DNA of 64,000 nucleotides from Diphasiastrum complanatum (GCA_029204225.1 MU832193.1:1-64000), one strand, 5' to 3'. Shown: positions 46,043 through 59,329, counted from the stretch's first letter. Made by a program: numbers and translations. The notes: generated by a model not told the origin, from the letters alone.

Positions 46043-46380
46043 TAAGGGGGAGGAAGTGTTACAAGCACGTAACCAGTGCCGAACCCTAGGGAACACAAGA
46101 GGTCATATACCACAGTTAGGGTCGTGTCCAGCGTACACGACCAACAGGGCAAGATAGCGAATACTTTCTTTTCGACACTCGAATAACGAATAGCCATGGC
46201 GGGCCTAACACAGCCTAGGGACCCTATCAGCAGGATAGTGTCCCACGTTGAGTCCCGACGTGCAGTTGGCCACGTCAGAGCCACGTGGCCGACACATGGC
46301 AGTATGCATGCTACCAGCCCTAACACTTGGCTAGGAGGGGCTTGCTCCATATCAGGGAGTAGGCAAGGTTGAGTGGATCA
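46043..46380 (+). repeat. Polypurine tract and 3' LTR start of chromodomain element
   Basis: TAAGGGGGAGGAAG (46043-46056) is followed by TGTTACAAGCACG at 46057, the normal chromovirus arrangement. LTR-like DNA rich in CACGTGG and GACACATGG runs to about 46380, after which similarity cannot be judged. Confidence 0.65.
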
Positions 46381-47972
46381 GTTAGTGTTTGCCCTACTGT
46401 GGTGTTTAGATCTCTAACACAATCCAACACAAAATATTTGTGAATTACACAACATCTGCTCCAATCTCTAAAAAACAGCTTCTGCAGTTGGTGACACCCA
46501 TCCACACCACATGCATTCCCTTTAGCAGCCCTATGCAGACAAAATATGTATGCACACCTGTTTTCACCATTATTATTTGAGAACAGCAAAGCTAAGACAA
46601 AATCTATGTACATTCTCAAAAAATCTATGCACATTCTCACGACATCTATGTACACCTGTTTTCACTAATATTACATGAAAACAGCAAAGCTAAGACAAAA
46701 TCTATGTAACAAGTGTGTGTGTTGTTATGGAAACAACCAATAATTAGTCATTAAACCAAACACTAGTCTGACAACAAAATCTAGGTACCAACTATCATTC
46801 TTGCTATGAAAACAAGCATTAGCCTATCAGTAAACTAACCAATACGCTAATCCCAAGTGATAAACCTCCGAAGGTACAACCAAAATCCAATGCCCACCTA
46901 CAAGTAAAGATACACCAAGTAGAATCCCACCTACTAGCGCCAAACAAAGCTAACCCAAGGTGCAGTAGCAGCGATTAGACGAGGCCACGCTGTCGATTGC
47001 CCACACCTTCAGCAACACAAGCTCGCGATGTCACTAGCTCAGAATCTGATCGATGAAGAGGTACAGTATATTACTTTATTGAAAGAAAGATGGGAAAATC
47101 CCATCAAGAGAGAGGTCTGGTCTTTATACACTTCTCTTCGGTTTTAGCTTGCGTGTACTAGAAATAAACCTATCTGGTATTTTTTGGCTGTCTCCCTATA
47201 TTTGCTAAGCGCTAAAATACACTGAACCTTGGATAAACGGTAGGCCAGCAAAAGAAAACTATCCACTACAAGAGAGTTAACATATACAAAGGAATAATTT
47301 ACACTTGAAAAATTGATTATCCTTGTGTTGCAAGATTGTTGAAATTTTGATAATTTGATGCTCGACCTTAGGGGTGATGATGATGGCTGGGCTAGCAAAA
47401 TGCCTTTAAAGAGAAATATGACGTGTGTATTAAAAGCCATGTTGATGGGTTTGAAAGCATTTTTTATGAATCCAAAAACGTTGTAGCCCCCATAATTGTG
47501 TAAAATAACATTTATCCAGCTCAAGTTCTTTAAGGTGGGAGTAAATTAGGCTAACAAATAAAACTATGTAAAATCCCTACGAGTAACAAAAACTAATTAA
47601 CAGACAAGGTTAACATATATAGAGGTAACATTTATCCAAGGTAACTGTATTGTGATGATTTGCTAAAAGATGAGGGGTTACTCTAGGTGAGTTTGAGCAT
47701 TGAAATGATTAATATTTTTTTGAATGCAATCTATTGATTCAACATCTTGCTTAAGGCAAAGCTTCTTGGGCAGCATACATCACTTTGTTATAAACTAAGA
47801 CGTGGGCTTTGTATTATAAAGTTATGGATTTTCAAGGCAGATTTTGCTTCTTCTTCTTCTTTGAGAAATTAGAAAGCATAAAGTAGTGAGTTTTGATGAG
47901 GGATGTCATCTCTCTTTCAAACTTTACTAGTAAGTGTTGAGAAGAGGACTGCAATCTAGCTTGTTTCCCTGC
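46381..47972. other. No gene recognised; direct repeat at 46556-46708
   Basis: A segment containing CAGCAAAGCTAAGACAAAAT is present twice (46556-46611 and 46651-46708). The rest is non-coding. Confidence 0.45.
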
Positions 47973-48354
47973 TGTAAAGACCACTAGGGAAAACCCCTAA
48001 GATGAGGATAGGAAAACACAACAAGAGAGACAATGGAGCAAAACCACCCAACCAATCCTAGATCCCTCCGGTCAATATATAGAGAGTAGGATCATGTGCA
48101 TGAACCCATCAATCTCCATGCAGGTCAACTATAAATAGATCACAACTCTTCATGCGTTCCTCTTGCCTATATCTGTCACACGTACATGCACTACTCCATA
48201 TGTCTCAATTAAAGTGTCTGGGTCCTCTCAAGGTCATTAGTCACCAACGGGCCTCGATGTGGAATAAAATCTAGGCGTGACCAATAATCTCGAACACTGG
48301 AGGGCCGGTCTACCATATTAGGAACTATTCCATGTCCTTAGCTGAATATGGCCG
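47973..48354 (-). repeat. LTR of family T (minus orientation)
   Basis: In minus orientation the 382-bp LTR begins TGTTACGGCCATATTC at 48354, just after AAGGGAGGAAGAA (polypurine tract), and ends GGTCTTTACA at 47973, giving TG..CA. It contains the TATA-like CTATTTATAG. It is the inverse of the fragment at 18670-19137. Confidence 0.75.
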
Positions 48355-49860
48355 TAACATTCTTCCTCCCTTAAACAGGTTCTGTCCTCAGAACTAGAAA
48401 AAGAAAACATGAAATTATTTTTTAAGCTTTCAAGTTTACCCAATAACCATTATTCTTAGTCTGATCTTTCCATCTGAATAAGTACTCAAAGATGCAACAA
48501 TTTTTCAATTGTTTGCCTCTACTCATGAATATTGATTCAAATTCTCCAAAGATGCACTAAGCTATAAATCTTCTAAATGGGTTGATCTTCTCCAAAGAAA
48601 GTTCATCACTTTGATGTTATCCCAATTACATGAAACACTGAGTGATTTTACTTTATTTGAAAAATCAAATCCGAAAGCTGAAAAAATTCCATTTCAATTT
48701 GTTGCAAAAAATAACGCTTCTTGGTACAAATATTCTTTGAATATCCGAATATTCTAAAATACCACAATTCAGTCATCTAAAATCTCTAGGAGATCTATCA
48801 AGTCTCAGACAATTATAACTCAATCTAGAGTACTGCAATTACTCTAATGAATTAATAGCCCCATTCTAACACCATTGCCAGAAATCATCAACTATCTATA
48901 TCTTAATAGAGTTATCTGTCTCCTATAAATCTGGAGATATAGACTGAACTTTGTTCACAAGCACTTATGGACTACAATCTATAATAGAATATCATCTAGT
49001 AAAGTAAGCAAATTCCTCATAAATAAACAATTACTTAATGAAAATGCCTGTGAGATGTACATAATCTCAAATATGCATTGGAGTAAAGAAATTTAGAGTT
49101 CAACTAACAGATCTAAATCCTTGACTCTCCCAATTGATCAAGAATGACTCATTATCTTAAGAATCCTCACATTTCCTTATAATCTTCTAATGACCTTTAA
49201 GTATTTATTTATGATCCATAAATCATAAATATTTAGAACCTTATAATTCATCAATCATAATTACAGGGTTCCAAAACCATACTTAATCATTAAAAAAATA
49301 TTGGGTCATATTCATAACATACAACTCAAGAAATATAAGAATCATTCTGAAATCTTTTCCACAAGGAAAATCACTAGAGTCCAAAAATATTCTTCCAATC
49401 CGATTCTTAACTAGATTATGAGCTCCAAATTCTACAATCAACCAAGTAATTAAAGAACATTACAACATTCGTCTTTAATAACATAAACTTTATACAATCA
49501 CCTACAACAACATCTAGAGATTACAAAGTTCTGCTGAATTCCAAAAATTCAGTTTACCATTCTTGGAACCATTAGGATTCGGTATCCAATTGAGCTCACA
49601 AGGATATTATCACTAATGAATTAAGTCTATTCCTCAATTGAGAAATACTCACCCAAGAACTCCGTATATCCTATGCACACAATTCCTTGATGAATCCAAA
49701 TGACTCATAAATAATGTGTCTTACAAGCAATACACATAAAACAAATATTTTTTGACGAATTCTTGTCACACTATCCGTTTTACCAATTAACTTACACATG
49801 AGTAAATCAACTACTCAAGTTAATTGCCCATGATTTAGAAATCTTAAATGTCTAGGTGCA
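48355..49860 (-). other. Family T internal non-coding sequence
   Basis: AT-rich with no frame. The first 130 bp match 18540-18665 in inverse orientation. The remainder is probably the 3' non-coding part of the same element, ending where copia E2 begins. Confidence 0.45.
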
Positions 49861-49861
49861 A

Positions 49862-52290
49862 CTTCTAATTGGACATGTACGGACAACGGTGGAGAATATA
49901 TCTCTATCGAGTTTAAGGAGTACTGCCAGGGCCAAGGCATTACAGTCCTCAGTCTAATGGCTTAGCCGAGAGAAAGAACCGTGCTCTGGTTGAATCTGCC
50001 AAATGTATGTTATCGCATGCATTGTTGCCTAAGAGATTCCGGGCTGAAGTTGTCTCCACTGCAACCTACGTCCAGAACAGATGTTCGACCAAGGCCCTCT
50101 CAGACAAGACACCCAATGAGGTGTGGACAGGCTCTAAGCCTTATTTGAAGAACTTAAGAGTGTTTGGGTGCATTGCCTACGCACAGATCCCAAAAGACAC
50201 GAGGAAGAAATTGGACTTCCAAGGTCTCAAGACCATCCTGATCGGATATACTTCATTTGAAAATACTTATAAGCTGTATGATCCTGATAGCCAGCAAATC
50301 TTGTATAGCCGGCATACAGTCCTCATCGAGGATCCTCAGAGGCAAGGATGTTGCTCAAGAAGAACCCTCATCACCTGCCATTGACACGACAGTCCAAGCT
50401 TCTGGCTCAGGCGTGTCTATTGTCGACCCACTTCAAGACAGCGAATCAGATGAAGATGTTGCTGCTACCCAGCAAAAAGTCCCAGGTACGGTTCATCAGG
50501 CGAATCTTCCCAGAAGATCAAGCCGAGTGCGCACACAGCCCGCAAGGTATACTCCTGAGTCTGCCTGTCTCTTGATGCAGGAACTGACGACAGTCGAAGA
50601 GGCACTTAGCCAACCAGACTCTAATCTTTGGAGAGAAGCTATGGACAGAGAGTATTCCTCTCTGATCAAGAACCAGACATGGTCATTAGTTGAAGCTCCT
50701 ATTGGCTGCAATATCATTGATTGCAAATGGATCTTTAAAATCAAATACAATGCCAACGGAGCAATTGACCGAAGGAAGGCAAGACTGGTAGCACGAGGAT
50801 TCACCCAGATCCCAAATGTCGACTACAGTGAGACTTTTAGTCCAGTCGTCAAACATTCGTCGATCCGAATGCTCCTTTCTTATGCTGCAACTGCTGACCT
50901 CGAAGTGCATCAACTCGATGTACAAACAGCTTATCTGAATGGAGTGATACAAGAATATATCTACATGATCCAGCCCAAAGGATACGTTCTGGAAGGTATG
51001 AAAAATTATGTCTGTAAACTCCACAAAGCACTGTACGGCTTGAAACAGTCTGCCAGAGCTTGGTCTCAAAGGATCAACACATTTTTTTTATCAAACAAGG
51101 ATTCAAACCAAGCACTACTGATTGCAATGTCTATTCCAAGTCAGTACAACAATCCTTCATTATCATCATCTTGTACGTGGATGATAAGCTGCTCTTCAGC
51201 AACAATACCAATATGGTCAAGGATTCGAAGCAGATGTTGTTTTCAGAGTTCGACATGACTAATCTGGACGAAGCTCACTTCTGTCAGGGAATTCAAATCC
51301 ACAGAGATAGAGCAAATCGACTGATTTACATCACTCAACAAAGGTATCTTCACAATGTTCTTAACAAATACAATTTGATGAATTGTAAATTAGCTCACAA
51401 GCACATAGTGCTACAGCCAGTCACTCAAATTAGCAACAAGAAGAAGAAGATAAAGTAGCTTTCATGACCAAAGTCAGAGAACAACATTATATTGATTCCT
51501 GGTAATTAGACTCCGGAGCAACTCAACACATGACTCACCATCGCGACTGGTTCAAAGACTACAAGTCATGTCTCCAAACCAAGCAAGAAGTGGAACAAAT
51601 GAGAGAATACCCTTATCGATCGATACTAGGATCTATACGCAATGGTCTGTACAAGACCTGATATCTCTTTTGTTGTAAGCTCACTCAGCCAATACATGGC
51701 TAATCCTGGCATTACCCATTGGAAGGCTCTCATACGAGTCATGAGATATATTCGAGCTACCATGGACCAGTGCATCTGCTATGGAGATGCCAACAACGAC
51801 AGTCTTCATCAGCTTAGTGGTTATTCTGATGCAAGCTGGGGAGGAGATGTAGACAATCGTAAATCCACATATGGATTTACATTCTTCTTCAACGACGGTC
51901 CTATCTCATAGAACAGTCGTAAGCAAACTTCTGTCGCACTTTATTCTACAGAAGCAGAATACATTGTTGCTTCTCAATCTATCAAGGAAGCGTTTCGGTT
52001 GAGAAATTTATTGTTAGATGTTAATCTGAATCAATATAGACTTACGATTTTATTTTGTGATAATCAGAGTGCTATTGCCTTATCGGCCAATCCTAGATTT
52101 CACTCTAGGAGTAAGCACATTGAAATCAGATATGACTACATCAGGGGCAAGGTTCTCAACAAGGAAGTACGCTTAACACACTGTAGAACGCAGGACATGG
52201 TTGCAGACATATTCACGAAAGCACTCAGTGTTAATGCACACAACAGCTTTTGTGCATTGCTTATTCTGAAGATCAAGGCACTCACGGATC
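49862..52290 (+). pseudogene. Copia E2 pol: integrase, RT, RNase H (5'-truncated)
   Basis: Starts inside the integrase core (CTDNGGEYISIEFKEYC), then PQSNGLAERKNRALVESA with the catalytic Glu, NKTPNEVW-like text and FGCIAYAQIP. RT runs from about 50560 (WREAMDREYSSL, CKWIFKIKYN, VARGFTQIPNVDYSETFSPV, YGLKQSARAW). A shift at about 51085 leads to IIIILYVDDKLLFSNN, an intact YVDD box at 51174. A foreign gag-protease piece (51430-51580) interrupts it. RNase H has SDASW, TEAEY and CDNQS, all three catalytic positions, and ends VADIFTKAL. The 5' half (LTR, gag, protease) is missing from its normal place. Confidence 0.88.
51430..51580 (+). pseudogene. Displaced copia protease segment within E2 RT
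   Basis: AFMTKV, then a stop-containing LDSGATQHMTHHRDWFKDY, is the junction of gag and aspartic protease (LDSGAT..M) of a copia element. It lies between NCKLAHKH and YPYRSILGSI, in the connection part of RT where no protease belongs. It is in the same strand sense as the rest of pol. Confidence 0.85.
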
Positions 52291-52295
52291 CAAAT

Positions 52296-53164
52296 TAAGA
52301 GGGGGTGTTGGATTTATTTCCTCTAGTCACCTAAATCCCATTTTTGATCTGCCTCCATTCATGCTGCATATTTACTTACGTTGTCGTGCAGTCTGCATAT
52401 TCACATGCAAATTCTCACAGGCGATGAAAAGACGAAAAGTAAAGGTTGACGTCACACCCTCTTCACGCTCATGCAGCTGCGCTAACAAACTAGACGACGA
52501 CTGCAACCACCCACGATCTCCTACAGATAGCACATCCACCATGTACTTTCTTCATCTGCACACCTGAAACATTATGTATATATTGAATACCATTTGCGTA
52601 TTCATTAACAAGTGAAGAAGTTAGTGAGCGAGAGAGAACGAAGAAGAGAAGCTTATCAGAGATAGACAAAAGTAGATGCTCTGTGCATTGATTCTTTAAT
52701 TTGTCAGCAATCAAGTTTCATTCCTTTTACAGTTTGAATAAGCTTCGTAGGGCACACGGTTTTGTCCGCTATTGTCTTGTGCTCTAACGTATTATTGACA
52801 TGTATACTTGATATACTTAATCTGATATAGTTCTTTGTTCTGCGTTCAGACTTGTGTTAATATTGCTATGTTTATTATTCATTATGTCTGATCTTTCTAG
52901 TTACTCTTTTTGGTAATCTGTTTTTAGCACGACTAATATTTAGTCTTGTCTTTCGCGAATAATTCACGACTGATTATCAATCGAGCACTGCCTAGCTCTT
53001 CGCGAATCATTCACGACAATAATTTGTCTTGCTATTCGCGACAAATTATTCTTCTGGCGCTTCGTTTATTAATGTTTGGCTACGTAATCAAGAACGACCA
53101 TGATTTCCATCACTAAAGTTTTGTTCGTTCTGATAGGCGTAGTCATGCTTACAGAGAGAGTCGC
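52296..53164 (+). repeat. Polypurine tract and 3' LTR of copia E2
   Basis: TAAGAGGGGG (52296-52305) then TGTTGGATTTATT at 52306. The LTR continues about 860 bp to near 53164, judged by the shared end region with E1 (TTTGGCTACGTAATC and GATAGGCGTAGTCATGC). Within it, 52925-53050 repeats TTCGCGA..ATTCACGAC words three to four times. A TATA-like TATATATTGAA is at 52575. Confidence 0.7.
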
Positions 53165-53340
53165 ATAGCTCGTTCCACTGTGCACGAACAATTTCTGTTC
53201 GAGTTCGTTTCTTGTTCGAGTTTGTTTCTCGTTCGTGTTTCAATTCTCGTTTGTGTTCGTCTTACCCCTCTGAGCTAATTTTTTGTTTCTAAAATACAAC
53301 ACCTTCCTCAACTCTCATTCAACTCTCCCTCTCACCAACA
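53165..53340 (+). repeat. Degenerate GTTCG-rich repeat
   Basis: A run of GTTCGAGTTCGTTTC-like units of about 12 bp (53195-53260), then pyrimidine-rich DNA up to the start of gypsy copy C. No gene. Confidence 0.55.
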
Positions 53341-53626
53341 AAACCTTCGTCGAGTCAACCTTCGCCTAAGGAACCTTCACCAGTTATAATTTTAGGTTCT
53401 GATTTTCCAAATCAAGTCTCTGTCAAATTTTGGATCAAATCTTATTCAGTCTGATTTTGATTCTGAGAATTTTTTCATTTTGAGAAGTATCAATCAGTTG
53501 ATCTTTTTCACAATATAGAAATCTAATTCCCGTCAAGTAATAGGGATCTAGCAGATCTGATCTGAGATAGTTCATGATTGAAAATCTAGATCTAATCTCA
53601 TTGTCTACTTGATCTAATCTATTAAA
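53341..53626 (+). other. Gypsy family G copy C: leader end
   Basis: Begins abruptly within the ACCTTCGTCGAG-rich leader, homologous to the last 290 bp of the leaders of copies A and B. Confidence 0.7.
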
Positions 53627-56115
53627 ATGGCAGCCCTTGGAGGTGCTCCTCAAGAAGTCAATCCAATCATTGTTAGGAGAGCAGCCCATTTGGATCTACC
53701 AAAATACAATGGATTAACAGATCCAGTTAGATTTCTTCAAATCTATTCTGAATCTTGTGAAGTCTATAGCGAAGTTTTTCCCCAGGACAAACTTAAGCTA
53801 TTTCCAATGACCTTAACATGCGCAGCACAAGATTGGTACTACAATCAAGATGGAACTGATCTTACGAATTGGGAGACCGTCAAACAAGCCCTTATCACAC
53901 GGTTCAAACCTCAAAAGTTTATGGAAGAGTCTTTCTTACTTTTAAGTAAAATTAAAATGGGAAAGCGAGAACTGGTTCGAGATTACATTGAACGGGTAAA
54001 ACGCCTCAGATCTGAGTGCAAACCTAAGTTGATTAACGAAAATGCCATGATTATGTGGTTTTTGTCAGGTCTACCTAAAAATCTATCAGACTTGAGCTGA
54101 AACGCCATAATGAGTTCGCAATTTTGTAAAATGCTATGGATGATGCAATTTGGGAGGAGGATGAAGATTCAAACGATGAGCCGAATATCAGTATGTTACC
54201 TTATACAGCAGGGCAGACCACTACGACATCCACCACTATTTCATCAACGAATGTAATGCTACTACAAAGATGATGCTCAATGAGTTCGAGAAACTTGGAA
54301 AGAACCAGCGGAAATAGATGGAAAAGTTGTAGTCGCAATTTGATGAGAAGATCAAAGCATTGGAAGTTTTTTATGGACAAGCGAACAAGGAACCTGAGAA
54401 GTTTGCAAAGACTTTTCCTACCAGGGAAAATGTCTGGTGTTCCATTTGTACAGAAAATCACACAGTGAATGAGTGTCCTCAATTGAAAAAATGAATGGAA
54501 ATAAGTATTTGCCATTTGTGTAATTCGCCTGATCATGAGATTGCTTTTTGCAGCTTCAATCCTCGAATAATTCAACAACGGTATGCCCAAATGGGATATC
54601 GAGAACCACATTATGGAGGAAATCCGATAGCTAGACCTCGTCAATCTGCTCTTGGATACCCGGAACGATTAGCCTTACCTGCCCCACCAAAGCACCCCGC
54701 TCCTCCTACCAATTTGATGGAATCAGAACCTTACAAAGGTACCGAGCAATGGAATTATAGTAATGATTATGAAGGTGGATCTTCATAACAGTATGCTATT
54801 TATGTTGTCGTGCAACAACAAGCATCTAGAAACTGGACCAGAGCACCACTTGGATGCTTTGCATGTAGAGAAAATCACAGAGTTGCAGAATGTCCAAATA
54901 AAGACAAATTTGTACCATTCCATCGTGACTGTGATTATGGGCATTGCTACAAGGAATGTCCAGCAAGACTAAAGCCACCACCAACTACAACTCCTATAAA
55001 TTTGATAACAATCAAGCAAAGACCAGTAGCTCAAAATGAACCAAGTGTACCCTTGATGGTGGTTACCAGAGCACAGAAGCAGAAAGAACCTGTAGCAGAA
55101 CTAGTACCTGCTGATTCTATACCATTAACTGATATACCAACAACATCTGGAGTATATCCGAATCTTCATGCAGAAAAAAGAAGATATCAGAATATGAGGC
55201 AGTGGATTAAACATTTGCAAGAAGAAGAGGAGCTTGAAGCTGCTAGAGCAACAACCGAAGTTCATTCTTCACCAGTGCAACCACCGAATAATTCACATAC
55301 AGATATGAATGTTCAGTTGCATCATCATGAAGAACCCTTCGAGATGACTGAACCGGAAGCACCGCAAACGGAACTACTCATGAATATTTCGTTTAGTAAG
55401 ATCAATATTTCGTTGGGAGAGTTCATAAAGTTGGTGCCAAAAGCAAAAGACGTATTAGCGCAAAAGTTAACTCAAGCTGAACTAGAAGTCCATCAAGAGC
55501 CACTTTTTTGTGCCGGATTTGAAGAATCTAATGAAGTACTCCATGTCAGAGCAGCTTGGGAAAGTGAACAAAAAAATATCACCCTGCCGATACAACATAG
55601 ACAATTTCCTAACGAAACAGCCGTAATAGATGGCGGTTCAGGAGTTAACCTAATTTCTACAAAGCTATGTGCAAAGTGGGGCCTTACAAAGATAAAGTCT
55701 ACGACTTTTGCCATTAAGCTAACAGATCTCGTCCAAGAGGAATGGTTGATGACATACTTGTCAAAATTGTCGGAGTACAGTTCTTCATTACTTTTGTAGT
55801 AATGTACTTACTAGAAGCACCAAATGTCTACCGAGTCCTATTGGGACACCCATGGTTACGAGTTGCGCAAGTAATTCATAATTGGGGTACCGGGAAAATC
55901 ACTTTTGAAAATTGTGAACGTGCAGTAACTTGGACTACCAAACCAGTGGCTCAAAAAGAGGATGATAATTCATCAACGGATCATACTTGTGACCAACCAA
56001 AAAAAAATTGGGGACTTCATTACGACTTCAAACCGATACTGTCAATTGGAATCAAGCCCTTGCAACGATTGACTGTACAGCAGGTTATATGTGTCAATAA
56101 GATAATCAATCAGAT
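53627..56115 (+). pseudogene. Gypsy family G copy C: gag, zinc knuckles, protease
   Basis: ATG at 53627 gives MAALGGAPQEVNPIIVRRAA and capsid text closely matching copy B, to a frameshift near 54090. The first knuckle CSICTENHTVNEC is at about 54437, then a TGA and ATG at 54492-54497, and CHLCNSPDHEIAFC. A stop at 54786 precedes a long frame (54810-55799) with CFACRENHRVAEC, a degraded HRDCDYGHCYKEC, MNISFSKINISLGEF and the protease core VIDGGSGVNLIST at about 55624. A shift near 55735 continues the protease (LLGHPWLRVAQVI). It is the same architecture as copy B with different lesions. Confidence 0.85.
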
Positions 56116-58020
56116 TTGAACGAGATTTTATTATTGGATCGAACTTTGGATACACCGATCACTTTTCCATTGAATGTGCTGAATGTAGCTTGGATATCAA
56201 TGGAGCCTATACCAGATCCAATTGAAGATGAACTCATTTATGTGAGTCATGCCTTGACTTATGATGACAATGTAGAACTTACTGATGAGCATATTCTAAA
56301 TCATATGGATCCAACCAGATGTGGAGTGCGTAATATTCTTGATGAACCAACAATAAAACCGCCAAGAGTAGTTATATTGAAGGAAGACAAGATCACATAT
56401 TCAATGACGAAGAAACAAGCCAAGCAACATTATAATACGGTCCTGAAATGGAAAAATCCTCCTCAAAAGATTGATTCAAAGAATGTGCCACCCTTATTGG
56501 ATAAAGGCAAAGGGAAAGTCAATAATTAGCAAGGTCTAGGAAGTCTTCATCTTCGAAGAAGAGTTTATCTTCTTGGAAGTCATCCCTCCACGATCAATTC
56601 CTGCTAAGAAAGCTAAGCAAAGATCCAAGACAAATCATTTTGACAAAGAACAAGCAGATGAAGTTCAGCATGAAATGCCCGAGCATTTTAAATGCTATAC
56701 ACTGGATGATGTGGTTATCATGTTACCCAAAGCACATTGTGAACCCAAAGAACAAGTGTTCGAATTGAAAGATGTTTACGATGGCCCAGCTAGTACACAG
56801 CCTATGAATCTTGCTGAACTAGGAGAACCAAAAAAGATTGTACAAGTTGGATCACAACTTAATCTTGAACAGTTTCAAGCGCTACGAACGTTACTTATTA
56901 ACTATCAACATTGCTTTGCATGGACTTATAAAGATCTCAAGGGTATTCCGACGTCAGTTATTGAACATACTATACCTTTAATATCTGATGCAGTTCCAAA
57001 GGTTACAAAGTTCTATCGCTGTAATCCTAATGTTGCGGATCTGATAAAGAAAGAGCTTCAGAGATTGCTTGATGCCGATTTCATTTATGAGATTGAACAT
57101 ACCGAATGGGTTTCACCAATTGTCATTGTTCCTAAAAAGAATGAGAAATTGAGAATTTGTGTGAATCTCAAGGCCTTGAACAAAGTGACGCAAAAGGATC
57201 ACTTTATGTTACCTTTTACTAAAAGCATTTTGGACCGCCTTGCTAGAGCGGAAGCTTATAGTTTTTAAGATGGATTTAGTGGATACAACCAGGTCAAAAT
57301 TGCACCTGCAGATCGCCACAAAACAGCTTTTACAACAGAATGGGGCACCTATGCTTACAAAGTAATGCCATTTGGACTCTGTAATGCACCAAGTTCGTTC
57401 CAAAGAATAATGGCTTTTAAAGATTATCTACAGAGATTCCTTGAAATTTACTTGGATGACCTTGGAGTCCATAGCATAAATACAGACCACCTGGATCGAT
57501 TGGAGAAAGTATTTGAACATTGTTGCAAGTATCAAATTTTCTTAAATCCAGAAAAGTGCCAGATATGGATTTCCCATGGAGTTGTTCTTGGACACGTGAT
57601 ATCAAGACATGCCATTGCTACAAATTATTCTAAATTCAAGGTTATTGTGGAATTGCCACCGCCAACAACAATTTGTGGAGTTTATGTATTTATGGGTCAT
57701 GGAAACTATTATCAAATTTTTATTATTTTTTTTGCGGACTTTGCAAGACCTATATACAAACTTACTATTGTTCCTATTTGAACAGTAGAGGCGTTAGAAG
57801 CCTTTGAAAAAATAAAAAAAACATTATCCTCAGCATCGATACTGCGTTCTTCAGATTGGATGATTGAATTTCATGTTCACACTGATGCCTTGAAATATGC
57901 AATTGGATCAGTTTTGACGCAACCAGGTGAATATAAGAAGGACTATCTAATACGATTTGCAAGCAGACAACTTACAAATCTAGAAAAGAACTATTCAACA
58001 ACAGAACGTGAATGAATTTT
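56116..58020 (+). pseudogene. Gypsy family G copy C: linker, RT and RNase H start
   Basis: The linker (56116-56700) leads to RT: CFAWTYKDLKGIPTSVIEH, FIYEIEHTEWVSPIVIVPKK, LRICVNLKALNKV, then after a TAA at 57266 DGFSGYNQVKIAP, AFTTEWGTYAYKVMPFGLCN and FLEIYLDDLGVHS at about 57440 with an intact YLDD. RNase H begins FHVHTDALKYAIGSVLTQ near 57870 and reaches NYSTTERE at 58010, where the frame stops and similarity ends. Integrase is missing, the opposite of copy B, which keeps integrase but lacks RT. Shifts and stops make it inactive. Confidence 0.87.
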
Positions 58021-58640
58021 CAGTCGAATGTATTTGGGAGTATGTGTCAAAAGCTCATAGGCCCATGAGCCTAGAATGCACTTGTTGTTATATATGTCAG
58101 AACCTAGGCCAATCTATTTAGTGCTTTGAGAAAACCAACAAAGAACATGAATGGAATCAGCTATCATGAAATTCTTGAGAATTTTTTATATAGGTATTAA
58201 CGAGAGCAATAGTCCTGAAGAAATAGAAGAGCTAAAAAAATGCAAGATATTTGATAAGTAGAAAAAGGTTTCCGGAGCATTGAATCAATTGGTGCTTTAA
58301 TGAATTTGGATGCATTATATAAGTTAGCTGCTGACTTTTTGGTTCTCAGGCCTACCGGGTGCAGCCTTTGACTCCACAAGCACGAGGTCAGGCTTGGAAT
58401 TTAACGTGCACCCTTACCTTTCACCTCGTTGAGCTTTTTTTTTTTCTTACCTTTCACATGACATGTATAATGCAAGCGTACCTTTCAAAAAAATAGGTAT
58501 AAACCTTTCAACCACTTATATACATATATTCATGTTATATTTTGCAATAGATATTTAAAAATTTCAAACTAGCATGACATTTGACATTTTAATTACCTTT
58601 CGAATGGAAGGGCAACTTTTAAGTTTGCCATTTCATATGA
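58021..58640. other. No gene recognised
   Basis: AT-rich spacer between copy C and the CpG-rich segment. Repeats of ACCTTTCA and CATATGACATG words only. Confidence 0.45.
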
Positions 58641-58689
58641 CATGCTTTTGAAATTTTTGAATTTCTTTGAAAGTCAAGTTAGCTTTTCA

Positions 58690-59107
58690 CGTGCATTGCA
58701 GCTTGCAAATGCCAAGCGGACTTGCACGAGGTCCACTCCCCCTCGGCCGGTGGGTCAATTTGGCCAAGGGCCGCTCTTGCCACCGGCCGGCGGCGCTGTG
58801 TTGCAAGTGGCATGTGGCAACGACCCGTTTGCCTCCGCTCCTTCCCTCCAAGGTTTTTGCTTTTAGTTTCTGTGAGTTCTTTTGCATGGGAGATGGAAAG
58901 GCCTCATCTCAATAGCACGTACCATCCAAAGCGCGCCACCGTTGGATTCCATCAGACAGACGTTCAGATTTTGCCACGTCCCTGAGATCGACCATTGGAA
59001 AGCTTTCAGAGAAGTCATGCCACGTGGCGGAGATCGAAGTGGTCGGGCCTCAAATATATTGCGCCATTAAGCCCGTCGTTCTCTCTCTCTCTTTAACACA
59101 AAACAAT

Positions 59108-59110
<3 letters not shown>
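58690..59110 (+). promoter_or_regulatory. CpG-rich promoter-like region upstream of the PP2C gene
   Basis: 58720-58850 is markedly GC- and CpG-rich compared with its surroundings and contains GGCCGG palindromic words. A TATA-like AAATATATTG lies at 59050-59059, about 30 bp before a CTCTCTCT stretch typical of plant 5' UTRs. I infer that transcription of the gene to the right could begin near 59080. No ORF in this part is convincing. Confidence 0.35.

Positions 59111-59144
<34 letters not shown>
59111..59144 (+). repeat. (GA)17 microsatellite in presumed 5' UTR
   Basis: Pure GA tract shortly after the presumed start site. GA/CT tracts are common in plant 5' UTRs. Confidence 0.9.
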
Positions 59145-59146
<2 letters not shown>

Positions 59147-59223
59147 TGCTCTCATTTCTCTCGATCTATTGCTGCATTTGATCGTATTTCTATCCCAAAC
59201 TGAGACGATTTGTGATTGTTGCA

Positions 59224-59281
59224 GATGCGCATGTATTCTTTATCCGCGGCAGCAGGCCTCCACCTCCGCCATTGCAATCCA
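59224..59281 (+). other. Possible first exon (5' UTR or N-terminus) of the PP2C gene
   Basis: GATTGTTGCAG precedes an ATG at 59224; the frame reads MRMYSLSAAAGLHLRHCNP and meets a GTATGT donor at 59282. Both splice signals look reasonable, but the link to the PP2C exons 2.4 kb away is inference. Confidence 0.25.
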
Positions 59282-59329
59282 GTATGTATGTAGCATTTTT
59301 TGTTTGACGTTGCTGTTTCAGTTTTGGAT

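Noticed and set aside
58642-58985. Overlapping open frames in the GC-rich region at 58.7 kb
   Set aside because: Long open frames on both strands and in all phases are expected from local GC richness; no motif or splice support.
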